The notes under the pieces were generated by a model, which saw only the letters and a list, made by a program, of their open reading frames with translations, searched no databases and was not told the origin of the DNA. DNA of 45,267 nt. Origin: Methylocystaceae bacterium. GTDB lineage: Bacteria > Pseudomonadota > Alphaproteobacteria > Rhizobiales > Beijerinckiaceae. Position numbers and translations under genes: made by a program. Shown piece by piece: positions 8,830 through 17,088 of this stretch. Positions within the stretch are counted from its first letter, which is position 1. Each line of letters opens with the position of its first letter. The DNA is taken from NCBI GenBank assembly GCA_003134075.1, contig PLAI01000309.1:1-45267 (forward strand), given 5' to 3'.

Positions 8830-9153
8830 ATGAAGAAGATGCAAAGAGTATTCATAAGAAACACGTCGGACGGCCGAAAGGTCGAGGTCATCGGCACTTA
8901 TGTCTGCATCGATGGCCAGCCGGTCGCCGATGCGCTCGTCGAGGTCGAGACCCATCCCAATCGCAAGGCCATATTGTCCACGCTCCCCAACGCCACCCAT
9001 ATGGCGGGACCGCTCGCCTTTACGGTGGAGGAAGCGTCGGCGGTGCGCGGCGCCCTGGCGGCGGCGGTCCCCGCGATCACCGATCCGGCCGAAATCTCGA
9101 AGCGTTTTCGCGACGCGTTGAACGTCCGCGACCGCAACGCGGGGATCGAATAA
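8830..9153 (+). CDS. Hypothetical protein (107 aa)
   Basis: A short protein of unrecognised family. It has a beta-rich first half (IGTYVCIDGQPVADALVEVE) and a helical second half (FTVEEASAVRGALAAAVPAI, then SKRFRDALNVRDRN), no signal peptide and no membrane segment. The third codon positions are GC-rich as in neighbouring real genes, which supports coding. The ATG at 8830 has only a distant AGGA upstream and an ATG at 8839 is equally possible. It is divergent from the phage-like gene at 8204-8683, with 146 bases between them, and converges on the TauE/SafE gene. Function unknown. Confidence 0.6.
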   Translation: MKKMQRVFIRNTSDGRKVEVIGTYVCIDGQPVADALVEVETHPNRKAILSTLPNATHMAGPLAFTVEEASAVRGALAAAVPAITDPAEISKRFRDALNVRDRNAGIE

Positions 9154-9221
9154 GCATTTCGGTGGACGCGACCGCGCTTCGCGATGATTCGAAACTGACT
9201 GGGCTCGTTGAAGAAGCGCGT

Positions 9222-9962
9222 TCATGGCGCCTTATAAAACAGCCCGATCGTCAACGCGGCGCCGATCGTCACCACTATGACCCGCAGCAATTTTTCGTCG
9301 ATGTGATGCAGCGCGCGAGCGCCGAGCACGCCGCCGATGATCGCGCCGATCGAAGTCGCCACCGCCTCATGCCAGTGCAAATCCGGCGAAAACAAGAAAA
9401 TCAGCACGGCGGAGGCGTTCATGACGCCTGCCAGCACGTTCTTGGTCGCGCTGGCGACGCGCGCCCCCTGACCCGCGAAGGTTAGCGCCGCGACCATCAG
9501 AAAGCCGATGCCGCCGCCAAAATAGCCGCCGTAGATCGAGATCAAGAACTGAGCCAAAGCGGCTCCGGAGGAGCCGATATGCTTCGCCTCGTCGCCGTTC
9601 TTGCGAAAAAAGCTCCCCCAGGCGAACACCAGCGTCGCGAACAGCACCAGCCAAGGCACGAGGCGCGCGAAGATCACGGCCGGCGTGATCAGCAAAATCA
9701 CCGCGCCGATGGCGCCGCCGACAATACTCAGCGCGAACAACGTCCGCAGCGACAGCCCGTTGGTTCCGCCGGCGAGCGCCCGTCCAGTCCAACCCGTCGC
9801 GATCTGGGCCGGAAACAAAGCGACGCAGGAGGTGATGTTGGCCGCGCGCGCGTCGAGCCACGCGAACATCAGCGTCGGCAAAATCAGGAAGGAGCCGCCG
9901 CCGGCGAGCGCGTTTTGAGCGCCCGCCCAAGCGGCGACCAAGAAGAGTAATATAGCGGTCAT
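9222..9962 (-). CDS. TauE/SafE (TSUP) family permease
   Basis: A 246-residue integral membrane protein with about seven or eight hydrophobic helices spread over the whole length. The N-terminal AGAQNALAGGGSFLILPTL motif and the central YGGYFGGGIGFLMV motif form the duplicated glycine-rich signature of the 4-toluene-sulfonate/sulfite exporter (TauE/SafE, TSUP) family. Members move sulfite, sulfoacetate or other organic anions across the inner membrane; which one cannot be read from the sequence. It appears monocistronic. The TetR gene upstream on the same strand ends 79 bases before its start, so regulation by that gene's product cannot be excluded. Confidence 0.9.
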   Translation of the reverse strand: MTAILLFLVAAWAGAQNALAGGGSFLILPTLMFAWLDARAANITSCVALFPAQIATGWTGRALAGGTNGLSLRTLFALSIVGGAIGAVILLITPAVIFARLVPWLVLFATLVFAWGSFFRKNGDEAKHIGSSGAALAQFLISIYGGYFGGGIGFLMVAALTFAGQGARVASATKNVLAGVMNASAVLIFLFSPDLHWHEAVATSIGAIIGGVLGARALHHIDEKLLRVIVVTIGAALTIGLFYKAP

Positions 9963-10041
9963 GGCGATCCATCGCGGATCGCCCGCGCGATCCTCACCTC
10001 TGCTATTTCAGGGCGCGAGCCGCGTGACAAGACGGCGCGCC

Positions 10042-10650
10042 TCAATTTTCCCTCAGACCGCGAGCCATCGTCGCGACGAACTCTCTCAACTGCGCCTCGA
10101 GCGTTCCCGAGGACGTCGGCGCGAACTTCTCTTCGAGGCCCAGAAGAACGACGCCGTGCACCGCTGAAAACAGTGTGCGGGCGCGAAGTTTTCGAGCCGG
10201 TGGCTCTTCGTTCGGCAACAACGAGGCGAGCGGCGCCTCGGCTAGCGCGAACAAGCGGTCGCGATCCCGCGCGTACCAGTCTGGAAGCGGCTTCTCCGGC
10301 GGCAAACGATGCTCGAACAGCGCCCGCCAACGCGGCTCCTCGTCTCGCGCATAGCCGAGATAGGCGCGGGCGAGCCGCTGTAGCTCGGCTTCGCCATGCG
10401 CCCCCTCTGGCGTCGCCAAGGCAGCTTCGAGCCGGGTTAAAGTGCGTTGGTTGACGCCGAGGATCAATTCGTCGAGATCCTCGAACACTGTGTAGATTGC
10501 TCCCAGCGCGCACCCGGCGCGCGCGGAGATGTCGCGCGCCTTGAGCCCGGCGAGCCCCTTCGTCGAAATGACGGCCTCCGCGGCCTCCAGGACGCGCTCG
10601 CGCATCTGGTCGCGGCGGCCTTTGGGATTTTCCGGGATCGGCTTGGTCAA
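10042..10650 (-). CDS. TetR-family transcriptional regulator
   Basis: A 202-residue repressor-type regulator. Residues about 18-65 form the TetR helix-turn-helix, with the recognition part ARDISARAGCALGAIYTVFEDLDELI. The C-terminal ligand domain has the long helices and aromatic spacing (YLGYARDEEPRWRALFEHRLP) seen in the TetR_C_33/WHG-type group. The start codon is TTG at 10650: AAGGTG sits seven bases upstream, and the next in-frame ATG (10605) would remove residues at the start of the first helix. Three copies of a TGAAC-N3-GTTCA palindrome lie 28-98 bases upstream in the divergent promoter region and are the obvious candidate operators, so autoregulation and control of the rightward genes are likely. 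The ligand is unknown; a lipid or hydrophobic drug would fit the next gene. Confidence 0.9.
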   Translation of the reverse strand: MTKPIPENPKGRRDQMRERVLEAAEAVISTKGLAGLKARDISARAGCALGAIYTVFEDLDELILGVNQRTLTRLEAALATPEGAHGEAELQRLARAYLGYARDEEPRWRALFEHRLPPEKPLPDWYARDRDRLFALAEAPLASLLPNEEPPARKLRARTLFSAVHGVVLLGLEEKFAPTSSGTLEAQLREFVATMARGLREN

Positions 10651-10677
10651 GCGTTCACCTTAGTTTTCTCGCGAAGA

Positions 10678-10690
10678 TGAACGTTGTTCA
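10678..10690. promoter_or_regulatory. TetR operator candidate 1 (TGAAC-N3-GTTCA)
   Basis: A TGAAC-GTT-GTTCA inverted repeat 28 bases upstream of the TetR TTG start. A further GTTCA half-site at 10653-10657 overlaps the tetR ribosome-binding site. Binding here would most directly repress the regulator's own gene. Confidence 0.7.
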
Positions 10691-10698
10691 GTTTTTTG

Positions 10699-10727
10699 TT
10701 GAACGATGTTCACAACTACCTTATATC
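10699..10727 (+). promoter_or_regulatory. Rightward sigma-70-type promoter candidate
   Basis: TTGAAC (10699-10704) and TATATC (10722-10727) are separated by 17 bases and resemble the -35 and -10 elements. Operator 2 covers the -35 box, and operator 3 starts about where transcription would begin, the arrangement expected of a TetR-repressed promoter. The boxes are assigned by eye only. Confidence 0.5.
10700..10712. promoter_or_regulatory. TetR operator candidate 2 (TGAAC-N3-GTTCA)
   Basis: A TGAAC-GAT-GTTCA inverted repeat, 22 bases from operator 1 and overlapping the candidate -35 box of the rightward promoter. Identical arms to operators 1 and 3 with a different central triplet argue for selection on the arms. 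Confidence 0.75.
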
Positions 10728-10734
10728 GTCATTG

Positions 10735-10747
10735 TGAACATTGTTCA
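10735..10747. promoter_or_regulatory. TetR operator candidate 3 (TGAAC-N3-GTTCA)
   Basis: A TGAAC-ATT-GTTCA inverted repeat 35 bases from operator 2, just downstream of the candidate -10 box and upstream of the AGGAG ribosome-binding site of the 34-codon ORF. A repressor here would block initiation or early elongation. Confidence 0.75.
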
Positions 10748-10763
10748 TAACAGGAGTCGGCAA

Positions 10764-10868
10764 ATGTTCAAGACAGTTGTGACCCAAGGAGAAAGCCGGC
10801 AAGCTGGTCAACCGGATAGAGGACCCCAGGCAGCGCGCCTGCTGATGGATTTCGCGAAAGCTCCGTGA
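10764..10868 (+). CDS. Possible 34-residue ORF downstream of the TetR operators
   Basis: An ATG at 10764 is preceded by AGGAG eight bases upstream, a better ribosome-binding site than that of the large gene that follows. It encodes 34 residues (MFKTVV at the start, LLMDFAKAP at the end) with no recognised family, signal peptide or membrane helix. It may be a leader peptide, a small protein, or the surviving 5' end of a deleted TetR-controlled gene. Other frames in the next 100 bases also stay open for short stretches, which is compatible with gene decay. Translation is plausible but not shown. Confidence 0.4.
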   Translation: MFKTVVTQGESRQAGQPDRGPQAARLLMDFAKAP

Positions 10869-10974
10869 CATCTTTCGCAACGAACTCGAGCCGACCGGCG
10901 GCGCAACCGAACCTTAAAGTGAATCGTTCATAAATCGCCGGTCATTTCCAAGCCTCCCGCGACGGGTCCCGCCC

Positions 10975-13900
10975 ATGTCACTGCCGCTGCTAGCCACGCG
11001 CCGTTTCGCGCCGTTGTTCTGGTGCCAGTTCTTCGCCGCCTTCAACGATAATTTCCTGAAGAACGCGCTGGTGCTGTTCATTCTGTTCAGGATTGGCGGC
11101 GAGGCCGGCGCCTCGCTGGTGACGCTGGCCGGCGTCGTGCTGATGGCGCCGCATTTCCTGCTGTCGGCGCTGGGCGGACAACTCGCGGATAAATTCGATA
11201 AATCCACTGTCGCGAGGCGCATCAAGCTCGTTGAAATCGCCGCCGCCGGGGTCGCGGTCGCCGGCTTTTGGACGAATTCCGTCGAACTTTTGTTTGTCGC
11301 GCTATTTCTGTTCGGCGCGCTCGGCGCGCTGTTCGCGCCGGTCAAATACGGCATTCTGCCCGATTGCCTCGCGCGGGAGGAGCTGCCCGCCGGCAACGCT
11401 CTCGTCGAAGCCGCGACCTTTCTCGCCATTCTCGCCGGCACGATCGCCGGCGGGCTAGCGATGGAAGGCGGCGGCGACCTCAAGGTGCTGGCGGGCGGAA
11501 TGATGGGCTTCGCCCTCGCGAGCTACGCCGCCGCCTGGTTCATTCCCGCGACGGCGCGCGCGGCGCCGGAACTGCGCATCGACCCCAATATTATCCGCTC
11601 GACCTTCGTGCTGCTGCGCGAACTGTGGCGCGAAACGAAATTGTGGCGTCTCGGCGTCGTCACCAGCATTTTTTGGCTGATCGGCGCTGTCGTGATGTCG
11701 CTGCTGCCCTCGCTCGTCACGCAGACTTTGCATGGCGCGGACCAAGTGGTGACGATTCATCTCGCCGTCTTCGCCATCGCGATTGGCGTCGGCTCCGGTC
11801 TTTCGGCTTTCCTGCTGCACGGCAAGATCGTGTTGCTGCCGGCCGCCGTCGGCGCCGCGATCGTCGGCCTCGTCTCAATCGACCTCGGCGTTTTCCTCGC
11901 TTTGCGCGATGCGACGACGGACGCCGCGCTGCTTGAGCCGGCGGCCTATTTCGCCCAGCCCGGCGCGTGGCGGGCCGCCATCGATCTCGCCTTGCTGTCG
12001 ATGGCCGGCGGGTTGATCGTCGTACCCTCCTTCGCCGCGCTTCAGGCGTTCTCGGCGCCGGCGGAGCGCGCGCGCATCATCGCCGCCGTCAACGTGCTCA
12101 ACGCCGCCTTCATGGTCGCGGGAGGGATCGTCGTCGCGGCCTTGCAAGCCAAGGGGGTCCCGGTCTGGTCGCTGTTCGCCGGCGTCGGCGCGATCGGGCT
12201 CGTATCGTCGGTCTGGATCGTCAAGGCGGTGGTCGTCTCGCCGTTCAAGGACATATTGTCGATCTTCTTTCGCGCGGTTTACCGGCTCGAAGTAAAGGGC
12301 TTGGGGAATCTCGAAAAGGCCGGCGCCAATCCGATCATCGCGCTTAACCACGTCAGCTTTCTCGACGCGGCGCTGGCGCTCTCGATTTTGCCGGTGGAGC
12401 CGATCTTCGCCATCGACAGCGCCATCGCCAAGGCGTGGTGGGTGAAGCCCTTTCTAAAGCTCACCCGCGCGGTGCCGCTCGACCCGACCAAACCCATGGG
12501 GACGCGCACGCTAGTCAACGCCGTCAAGGGCGGGGACAGTCTGGTGATCTTTCCCGAAGGGCGCCTTACCGTCACCGGCAGTCTGATGAAGGTCTATGAC
12601 GGCGCCGGGCTGATCGCGGACAAATCCGGCGCGATGGTGGTTCCCATCCGCATCGAAGGGCCGGAGGCGACAATCTTCGGGCGGCTCTCGAAGACACAGG
12701 TTCGCCGACGCTGGTTCCCGAAGTTCACCCTGACCGTGCTGGAGCCGGCGTCGCTCGCCGTCGACGAGAAACTGAAGGGCAAGGCGCGGCGACACGCCGC
12801 CGGCTCGGCCCTGTATCAGATCATGTCGGACCTCGTCTTCCGCACGACCAATGCCGATCGCACTTTGTTCGAGGCGGTGGTGGACGCAGCGCGCGAGCAT
12901 GGCTATGCGCGCGTCGCGCTGCAAGATCCGGTGGGCGGCAAGCTGAGCTATCGCAAACTGCTGATCGGCGCGCGCGCGCTCGCGGAAAAGCTCTCGCCCA
13001 TGGTCGCGCCGGGAGAAGCGGTCGGCCTACTCGTTCCCAACGCCAATGGCGCGGGCGTCGCGCTGCTGGCCTTGTCTTCGGCCGGCTGCGTGCCGGCGAT
13101 GCTCAATTTCACCGCCGGCGCGACCAATATTCTCGCGGGCCTCAAAGCCGCGCGCGTGCAAAGCGTCGTCACCTCGCGCGCCTTCATCGAAAAAGGTCGG
13201 CTCGAAAAACTTGTCGCCGCGCTCGAAGTGGAAGTGGAACTGATTTATCTGGAGGATTTGCGCGATAGCGTGACGCAAAATGACAAGCTGCGCGCGCTGC
13301 TGACGCATAAGCGGCCGCTGGCGCGGCGCCTTCCTACCGATACGGCGGCGATCCTGTTCACCTCGGGCTCCGAAGGCACGCCCAAGGGCGTCGCGCTCTC
13401 GCACAAAAATATGCTGACCAACGCCGCTCAGGCGGCGGCGCGCATCGACTTCGGGCGCGACGACAAAGTATTCAACGTGCTGCCGATCTTTCATTGTTTC
13501 GGACTGACGGTCGGCTTCGTTCTGCCGCTCGTCTCCGGCGTGCCGATCTATCTCTATCCGTCTCCGCTGCATTACCGCATCGTTCCGGAGCTGGTTTACG
13601 CCTCCAACGCCACGATATTGTTCGGCACCGACACTTTCCTCGCCGGCTATGCGCGCTCCGCCAATGCCTATGACTTCCGTTCGATCCGCTACGTGGTCGC
13701 GGGCGCGGAGCCGGTCAAGGAAGGAACGCGCGCGGTTTGGAGCGAGAAATTCGGCGTGCGCATTCTGGAAGGATATGGCGTCACGGAGACCGCGCCCGTG
13801 CTGGCGCTGAACACGCCGATGTTCAATAAATTCGGCACGGTCGGACGGCTGATGCCGGGCGTCGAAAGCCGCCTCGAGCCAGTCGCGGGAATCGAGGGCG

Positions 13901-14439
13901 GCGGCAGACTTTTCGTGCGCGGACCGAATGTCATGCTCGGCTATCTTCGGGCCGAAAATCCCGGCGTGCTGGAGCCGCCCAAGGACGGCTGGCACGACAC
14001 GGGCGACATTGTCGCGATCGACGAGCATGGCTTCGTGTCGATCAAGGGCCGGGCCAAGCGTTTCGCCAAGATCGGCGGCGAAATGGTCTCGCTGGCCGCC
14101 ATCGAGGCCCTCGCGGCGGAATTGTGGCCGAAGTCGCACAGCGCGGCGACGACCGAGATCGACCCGCGCAAGGGCGAGCGCATCGTGCTGGTCACGCAGG
14201 AATCCTGGGCGACGCGGGCCGATTTTCAAAGCTTCGCCAAGGCCAAGGGCGCCGCCGATCTGATGATTCCGGCCGAGGTGATGATCGTCGAGAGCGTGCC
14301 TCTGCTAGGCTCGGGCAAGCTGGATTTCGCCGCCGTGACCAAAATGGTGCGCGAACGCGGCCGCTACATCCTGCCCACGCCGCGCGTGCCCAATGGATTG
14401 CTCGGACGTATTAAGGGCAATGGAATCCAGGCGACGTAA
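10975..14439 (+). CDS. aas: Fused lysophospholipid transporter / acyltransferase / acyl-ACP synthetase (LplT-PlsC-Aas)
   Basis: A 1154-residue three-part inner-membrane protein. Residues about 1-410 form an MFS lysophospholipid flippase (LplT-like; FNDNFLKNALV near the N-terminus). Residues about 430-620 form a PlsC-type 1-acyltransferase with the NHVSFLDA motif (His near 458) and FPEGR. Residues about 650-1140 form an AMP-forming acyl-ACP synthetase with the P-loop TSGSEGTPKGV near 795 and GYGVTETAP. Together these re-acylate 2-acyl-lysophospholipids brought in from the periplasm. In Escherichia coli LplT and Aas are separate; the triple fusion is common in alphaproteobacteria. The start has a weak ribosome-binding site. 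Its upstream promoter region carries TetR operators, so it may be ligand-induced. Confidence 0.93.
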   Translation: MSLPLLATRRFAPLFWCQFFAAFNDNFLKNALVLFILFRIGGEAGASLVTLAGVVLMAPHFLLSALGGQLADKFDKSTVARRIKLVEIAAAGVAVAGFWTNSVELLFVALFLFGALGALFAPVKYGILPDCLAREELPAGNALVEAATFLAILAGTIAGGLAMEGGGDLKVLAGGMMGFALASYAAAWFIPATARAAPELRIDPNIIRSTFVLLRELWRETKLWRLGVVTSIFWLIGAVVMSLLPSLVTQTLHGADQVVTIHLAVFAIAIGVGSGLSAFLLHGKIVLLPAAVGAAIVGLVSIDLGVFLALRDATTDAALLEPAAYFAQPGAWRAAIDLALLSMAGGLIVVPSFAALQAFSAPAERARIIAAVNVLNAAFMVAGGIVVAALQAKGVPVWSLFAGVGAIGLVSSVWIVKAVVVSPFKDILSIFFRAVYRLEVKGLGNLEKAGANPIIALNHVSFLDAALALSILPVEPIFAIDSAIAKAWWVKPFLKLTRAVPLDPTKPMGTRTLVNAVKGGDSLVIFPEGRLTVTGSLMKVYDGAGLIADKSGAMVVPIRIEGPEATIFGRLSKTQVRRRWFPKFTLTVLEPASLAVDEKLKGKARRHAAGSALYQIMSDLVFRTTNADRTLFEAVVDAAREHGYARVALQDPVGGKLSYRKLLIGARALAEKLSPMVAPGEAVGLLVPNANGAGVALLALSSAGCVPAMLNFTAGATNILAGLKAARVQSVVTSRAFIEKGRLEKLVAALEVEVELIYLEDLRDSVTQNDKLRALLTHKRPLARRLPTDTAAILFTSGSEGTPKGVALSHKNMLTNAAQAAARIDFGRDDKVFNVLPIFHCFGLTVGFVLPLVSGVPIYLYPSPLHYRIVPELVYASNATILFGTDTFLAGYARSANAYDFRSIRYVVAGAEPVKEGTRAVWSEKFGVRILEGYGVTETAPVLALNTPMFNKFGTVGRLMPGVESRLEPVAGIEGGGRLFVRGPNVMLGYLRAENPGVLEPPKDGWHDTGDIVAIDEHGFVSIKGRAKRFAKIGGEMVSLAAIEALAAELWPKSHSAATTEIDPRKGERIVLVTQESWATRADFQSFAKAKGAADLMIPAEVMIVESVPLLGSGKLDFAAVTKMVRERGRYILPTPRVPNGLLGRIKGNGIQAT

Positions 14440-14450
14440 CAGAAAACGAA

Positions 14451-14474
14451 GGGAGCGGCGTCGCCGCCGCTCCC
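14451..14474. terminator. Bidirectional terminator between aas and the TonB receptor gene
   Basis: GGGAGCGGCG and CGCCGCTCCC form a perfect ten-base-pair stem around a TCGC tetraloop, 12 bases after the aas stop. On the minus strand the stem is followed by CTTCGTTTTC, a modest T-tract, so it best terminates the receptor gene; on the plus strand the T-tract is poor. Confidence 0.75.
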
Positions 14475-14520
14475 GCTGAATGTTTCCTGCTTAAAATCGG
14501 CGGGGCCGTCCACGCTTTTA

Positions 14521-16968
14521 TTAATGATGAGAAACGCCCTCCTCCGCGAACGGCAGCGAAGTAGTGGTCGGCGTCCCGTCGAACGACAGCGGACCGGAGA
14601 TGGTGATACGGAACGCCGGCGGATCGATCGGCTTGAAGGTGCGCTGCGCGATGCCAAGGCTGCTGCCGCCCGTATAGCCTGGGAACAGCGCAAAATCCTG
14701 CCTGCCGAAGACGTTGGCCGCATAGTCGATCATGTCGGAGCGGGAATTCGCGATGTTGAAGCCGTCCAGCACGATCTTCCAGCCATTGGTGAAGCGATAG
14801 CCGACGCGCGCATTCAACGTGCCGGTGGCCGGAGACTGGATTTGGCCATCCTCGGTCAGCGGACGCGCGCCGAAATAGCGATATTGGAGCCTGCCAAACC
14901 AGCCGGTCTTCTCGCCGACCTCGACGCCGCCGGTGGCGACCCACACTGGCGCGAGCGTCAGATAGTTGCCCGGCGACGAGCCAGGAAGGCCCAGCGGCCA
15001 CAACCCACCATCGCTGCTTGGCCCGCCAGAGAGGTAAGTCGCGAAAGCCACCGCTTGCTCGGTGTCGAAGCCCTTGAACCGCGCATGGGTTCCCGTGACT
15101 TCACCGTCGAAACGCAGCCAGTCGTTATACGCATATTTGGTTGTCCACTCGAAACCCAGGCGTCGTCCCGGACGGCCATAGACGCTGGTGCCGCTGTCGG
15201 CGTTGAACTGCTGTTCAGCGTCGAAGTCCTGCCAAAACAGGCTGAGGCCTGTTTCCAGACCCTCGATCGGCTTGGAGCGGAAACCGGTTTCGGCGCCGCG
15301 CGTCTTGGTCAGCAACTGGACGTTGGGAATATAGGTGTATTGGGTGCCGTCGGTCGTATAATGATTGGTTGCGCCCCGGATATCCTCGGCCCGCAGCCCC
15401 TCGCCGAAGTTCAGGAAGTATTCGGTGTTGTTGAAGGGACCAAGCACGAGGCCGGCCTTCGGACTGGTGAAAATGCGCCCCAATTGGCCATTGTTGAAAC
15501 TGCCGAGATAGTACGGCGTGCCGGGAGGGGGGTATGAACCCTGCGCCAGCAAGGGGTTCATGACATTATTCACGGAGCCGAACACCCAATCGAGCCGCAA
15601 ACCCTCGGTCGTGCGCAGCCATGGCGACCAGAACTGGGTCGTGTCGGTCCAAGGGGAGAGGTAGGACTCCTTCAGCCAGTTGTCGGTAATGAAGTCGTAC
15701 TGCTGGCGCTGGAACGAATCGCCGTTGCCGTTGTGAATGAAGTCATTGAGCGATTGCAGGCCAACCCGGGTTTCCATGGGCACCGACTGGAAATTATATT
15801 TCCAGCCATGCAAAAGGTTGAAGCCAAATTGCTGGCGATGGTCGAACTGATGGCTTTGATCGCCAAGACCGGTTCCCGTCCCGGCGGCAAGGCCAGTCAC
15901 GGGATTGGACAGCTGATAGGTAAAGTTATCATAGAGATTTGTGTCGTTGTGAATGAAGAAGGCTTCGACGCGCGACCAATCGTTTTTGTTGGTTTCGCTC
16001 CAGCGCGCCGAGAGGCTGTAGCGCGAGGCGTTGCCGCCGTCGGTTGGATCTTCCGTGCCCCAGCGCGACATCAGCCCCAGCGCGACGTCGGTATAGGGAA
16101 TCTGGTCGGTGGCGAAATAATGGTTCGAATAGGCCATGCCGGTGATGGAGAAGCCATTTTCCTCCGTGCCCTTGCTCCAGCGCGCGACGCCGTTGATTTT
16201 GCGCTCTTCGTCGGGCCGTTCCCACGGACCGTTGTAGCTGTTCCACTCGAGCGCGGCGAGCAATTCGCCATCGCCCAGCGCCCATGATTTGGCGACCTTC
16301 GCGTCGGCCCAAGCGAAACTGCCGCCAGACACATTGACGAAACCTTCGCGCAGCTTGTCGACATATTGCATGTGGACCGAGCCCACCGACGAGAAGATGG
16401 TGCCCTCCTCGGCGTAATAGGGCCCCTTGCGAACCACCATGTCGCTGAGCAGTTCCGGCATGAGGAAGTTGGCGTCGGCGTAGCCATTGCTATGGATATG
16501 CGACATTTGATTGATGGGCATGCCATCGAGCGTCAGGCCGATGTCGTAGCCATGGTCAAGCGCGAAGCCGCGCAGAAAATATTGGTTGGCCTTGCCGGCG
16601 CCGCTGTGCTGGGCGATGACGAGGCCGGGAACGATTTCCAACGCTTCCCCGGGCGTCGCGTAGATTCGGTCCGTGACCTCCTTCTCGGTGTAAACTCTCA
16701 AGCTCGACGCCACTTCGCCGGGCGCCTTCGGCTGGGCCAGCGGCGCGTTGAGGGGGTGCGGCACTGGCTCTGTCCGGGCGATGACCGGCGCGGGCTTTGG
16801 CTTTGGCGCTGGGGCGCGGGCGGCCGACGGAGTGGTGGTCTTCCTGCCGACCTCGATGGTCGGCAGAACTTGTTGCGCGAGCGCGGCGGGCGCGCCGAGC
16901 GCCAGACAGAGAGCGAAGGCGCTGATCGAGCCAAGGCTCGCGGCGCGGGCGGAATGGATTGCTGTCAT
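14521..16968 (-). CDS. TonB-dependent outer-membrane receptor, probable metal type
   Basis: An 815-residue outer-membrane transporter. A signal peptide ends near ALAQ (about 32), followed by a TonB-box-like region, a Pro/Lys-rich spacer (about 45-85), the plug domain from about 85 (TPGEALEIVPGLVIAQHSG, then YFLRGFALDHGYDIGLTLDG and the His-bearing MSHIHSNGYADANF) and a 22-strand barrel rich in aromatic girdle residues. The plug motif with the His cluster is shared by receptors often found beside metal-handling genes. The protein ends in GVSHH rather than the common terminal Phe. An AGAGG ribosome-binding site precedes the start. A DUF2946-like exported Cys/His protein lies 120 bases upstream on the same strand, which suggests copper or another transition metal; this substrate is inference. 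Confidence 0.9.
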   Translation of the reverse strand: MTAIHSARAASLGSISAFALCLALGAPAALAQQVLPTIEVGRKTTTPSAARAPAPKPKPAPVIARTEPVPHPLNAPLAQPKAPGEVASSLRVYTEKEVTDRIYATPGEALEIVPGLVIAQHSGAGKANQYFLRGFALDHGYDIGLTLDGMPINQMSHIHSNGYADANFLMPELLSDMVVRKGPYYAEEGTIFSSVGSVHMQYVDKLREGFVNVSGGSFAWADAKVAKSWALGDGELLAALEWNSYNGPWERPDEERKINGVARWSKGTEENGFSITGMAYSNHYFATDQIPYTDVALGLMSRWGTEDPTDGGNASRYSLSARWSETNKNDWSRVEAFFIHNDTNLYDNFTYQLSNPVTGLAAGTGTGLGDQSHQFDHRQQFGFNLLHGWKYNFQSVPMETRVGLQSLNDFIHNGNGDSFQRQQYDFITDNWLKESYLSPWTDTTQFWSPWLRTTEGLRLDWVFGSVNNVMNPLLAQGSYPPPGTPYYLGSFNNGQLGRIFTSPKAGLVLGPFNNTEYFLNFGEGLRAEDIRGATNHYTTDGTQYTYIPNVQLLTKTRGAETGFRSKPIEGLETGLSLFWQDFDAEQQFNADSGTSVYGRPGRRLGFEWTTKYAYNDWLRFDGEVTGTHARFKGFDTEQAVAFATYLSGGPSSDGGLWPLGLPGSSPGNYLTLAPVWVATGGVEVGEKTGWFGRLQYRYFGARPLTEDGQIQSPATGTLNARVGYRFTNGWKIVLDGFNIANSRSDMIDYAANVFGRQDFALFPGYTGGSSLGIAQRTFKPIDPPAFRITISGPLSFDGTPTTTSLPFAEEGVSHH

Positions 16969-17088
16969 CGGTGAACCTCTTGTCCGCCGAAGCCTGGCGG
17001 GACGGCGCGCGACTCGCTTGTGGCGATTCAGCGGCGCATGAAACTCCGTATGTGGTGGGGTCGCGCCGCGCGGGCGCGTTTGGCAAAC

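Larger units (their letters stand above)
10651..10974. other. Divergent regulatory region between the TetR gene and aas
   Basis: These 324 bases separate the TetR-family gene (left) from the acyltransferase fusion (right). The left third is AT-rich and carries three palindromic operators, a rightward promoter candidate and the ribosome-binding site of a 34-codon ORF, each described separately. After that ORF stops (10868) the remaining 106 bases hold no gene. A related but shorter palindrome, TGAA-TCG-TTCA at 10920-10930, lies 44 bases before the aas start. No terminator was seen between the small ORF and aas. Confidence 0.6.

Noticed and set aside
8204..9153. Intact prophage
   Set aside because: No integrase, portal, terminase, capsid, attachment repeats or tRNA target were found on either side.
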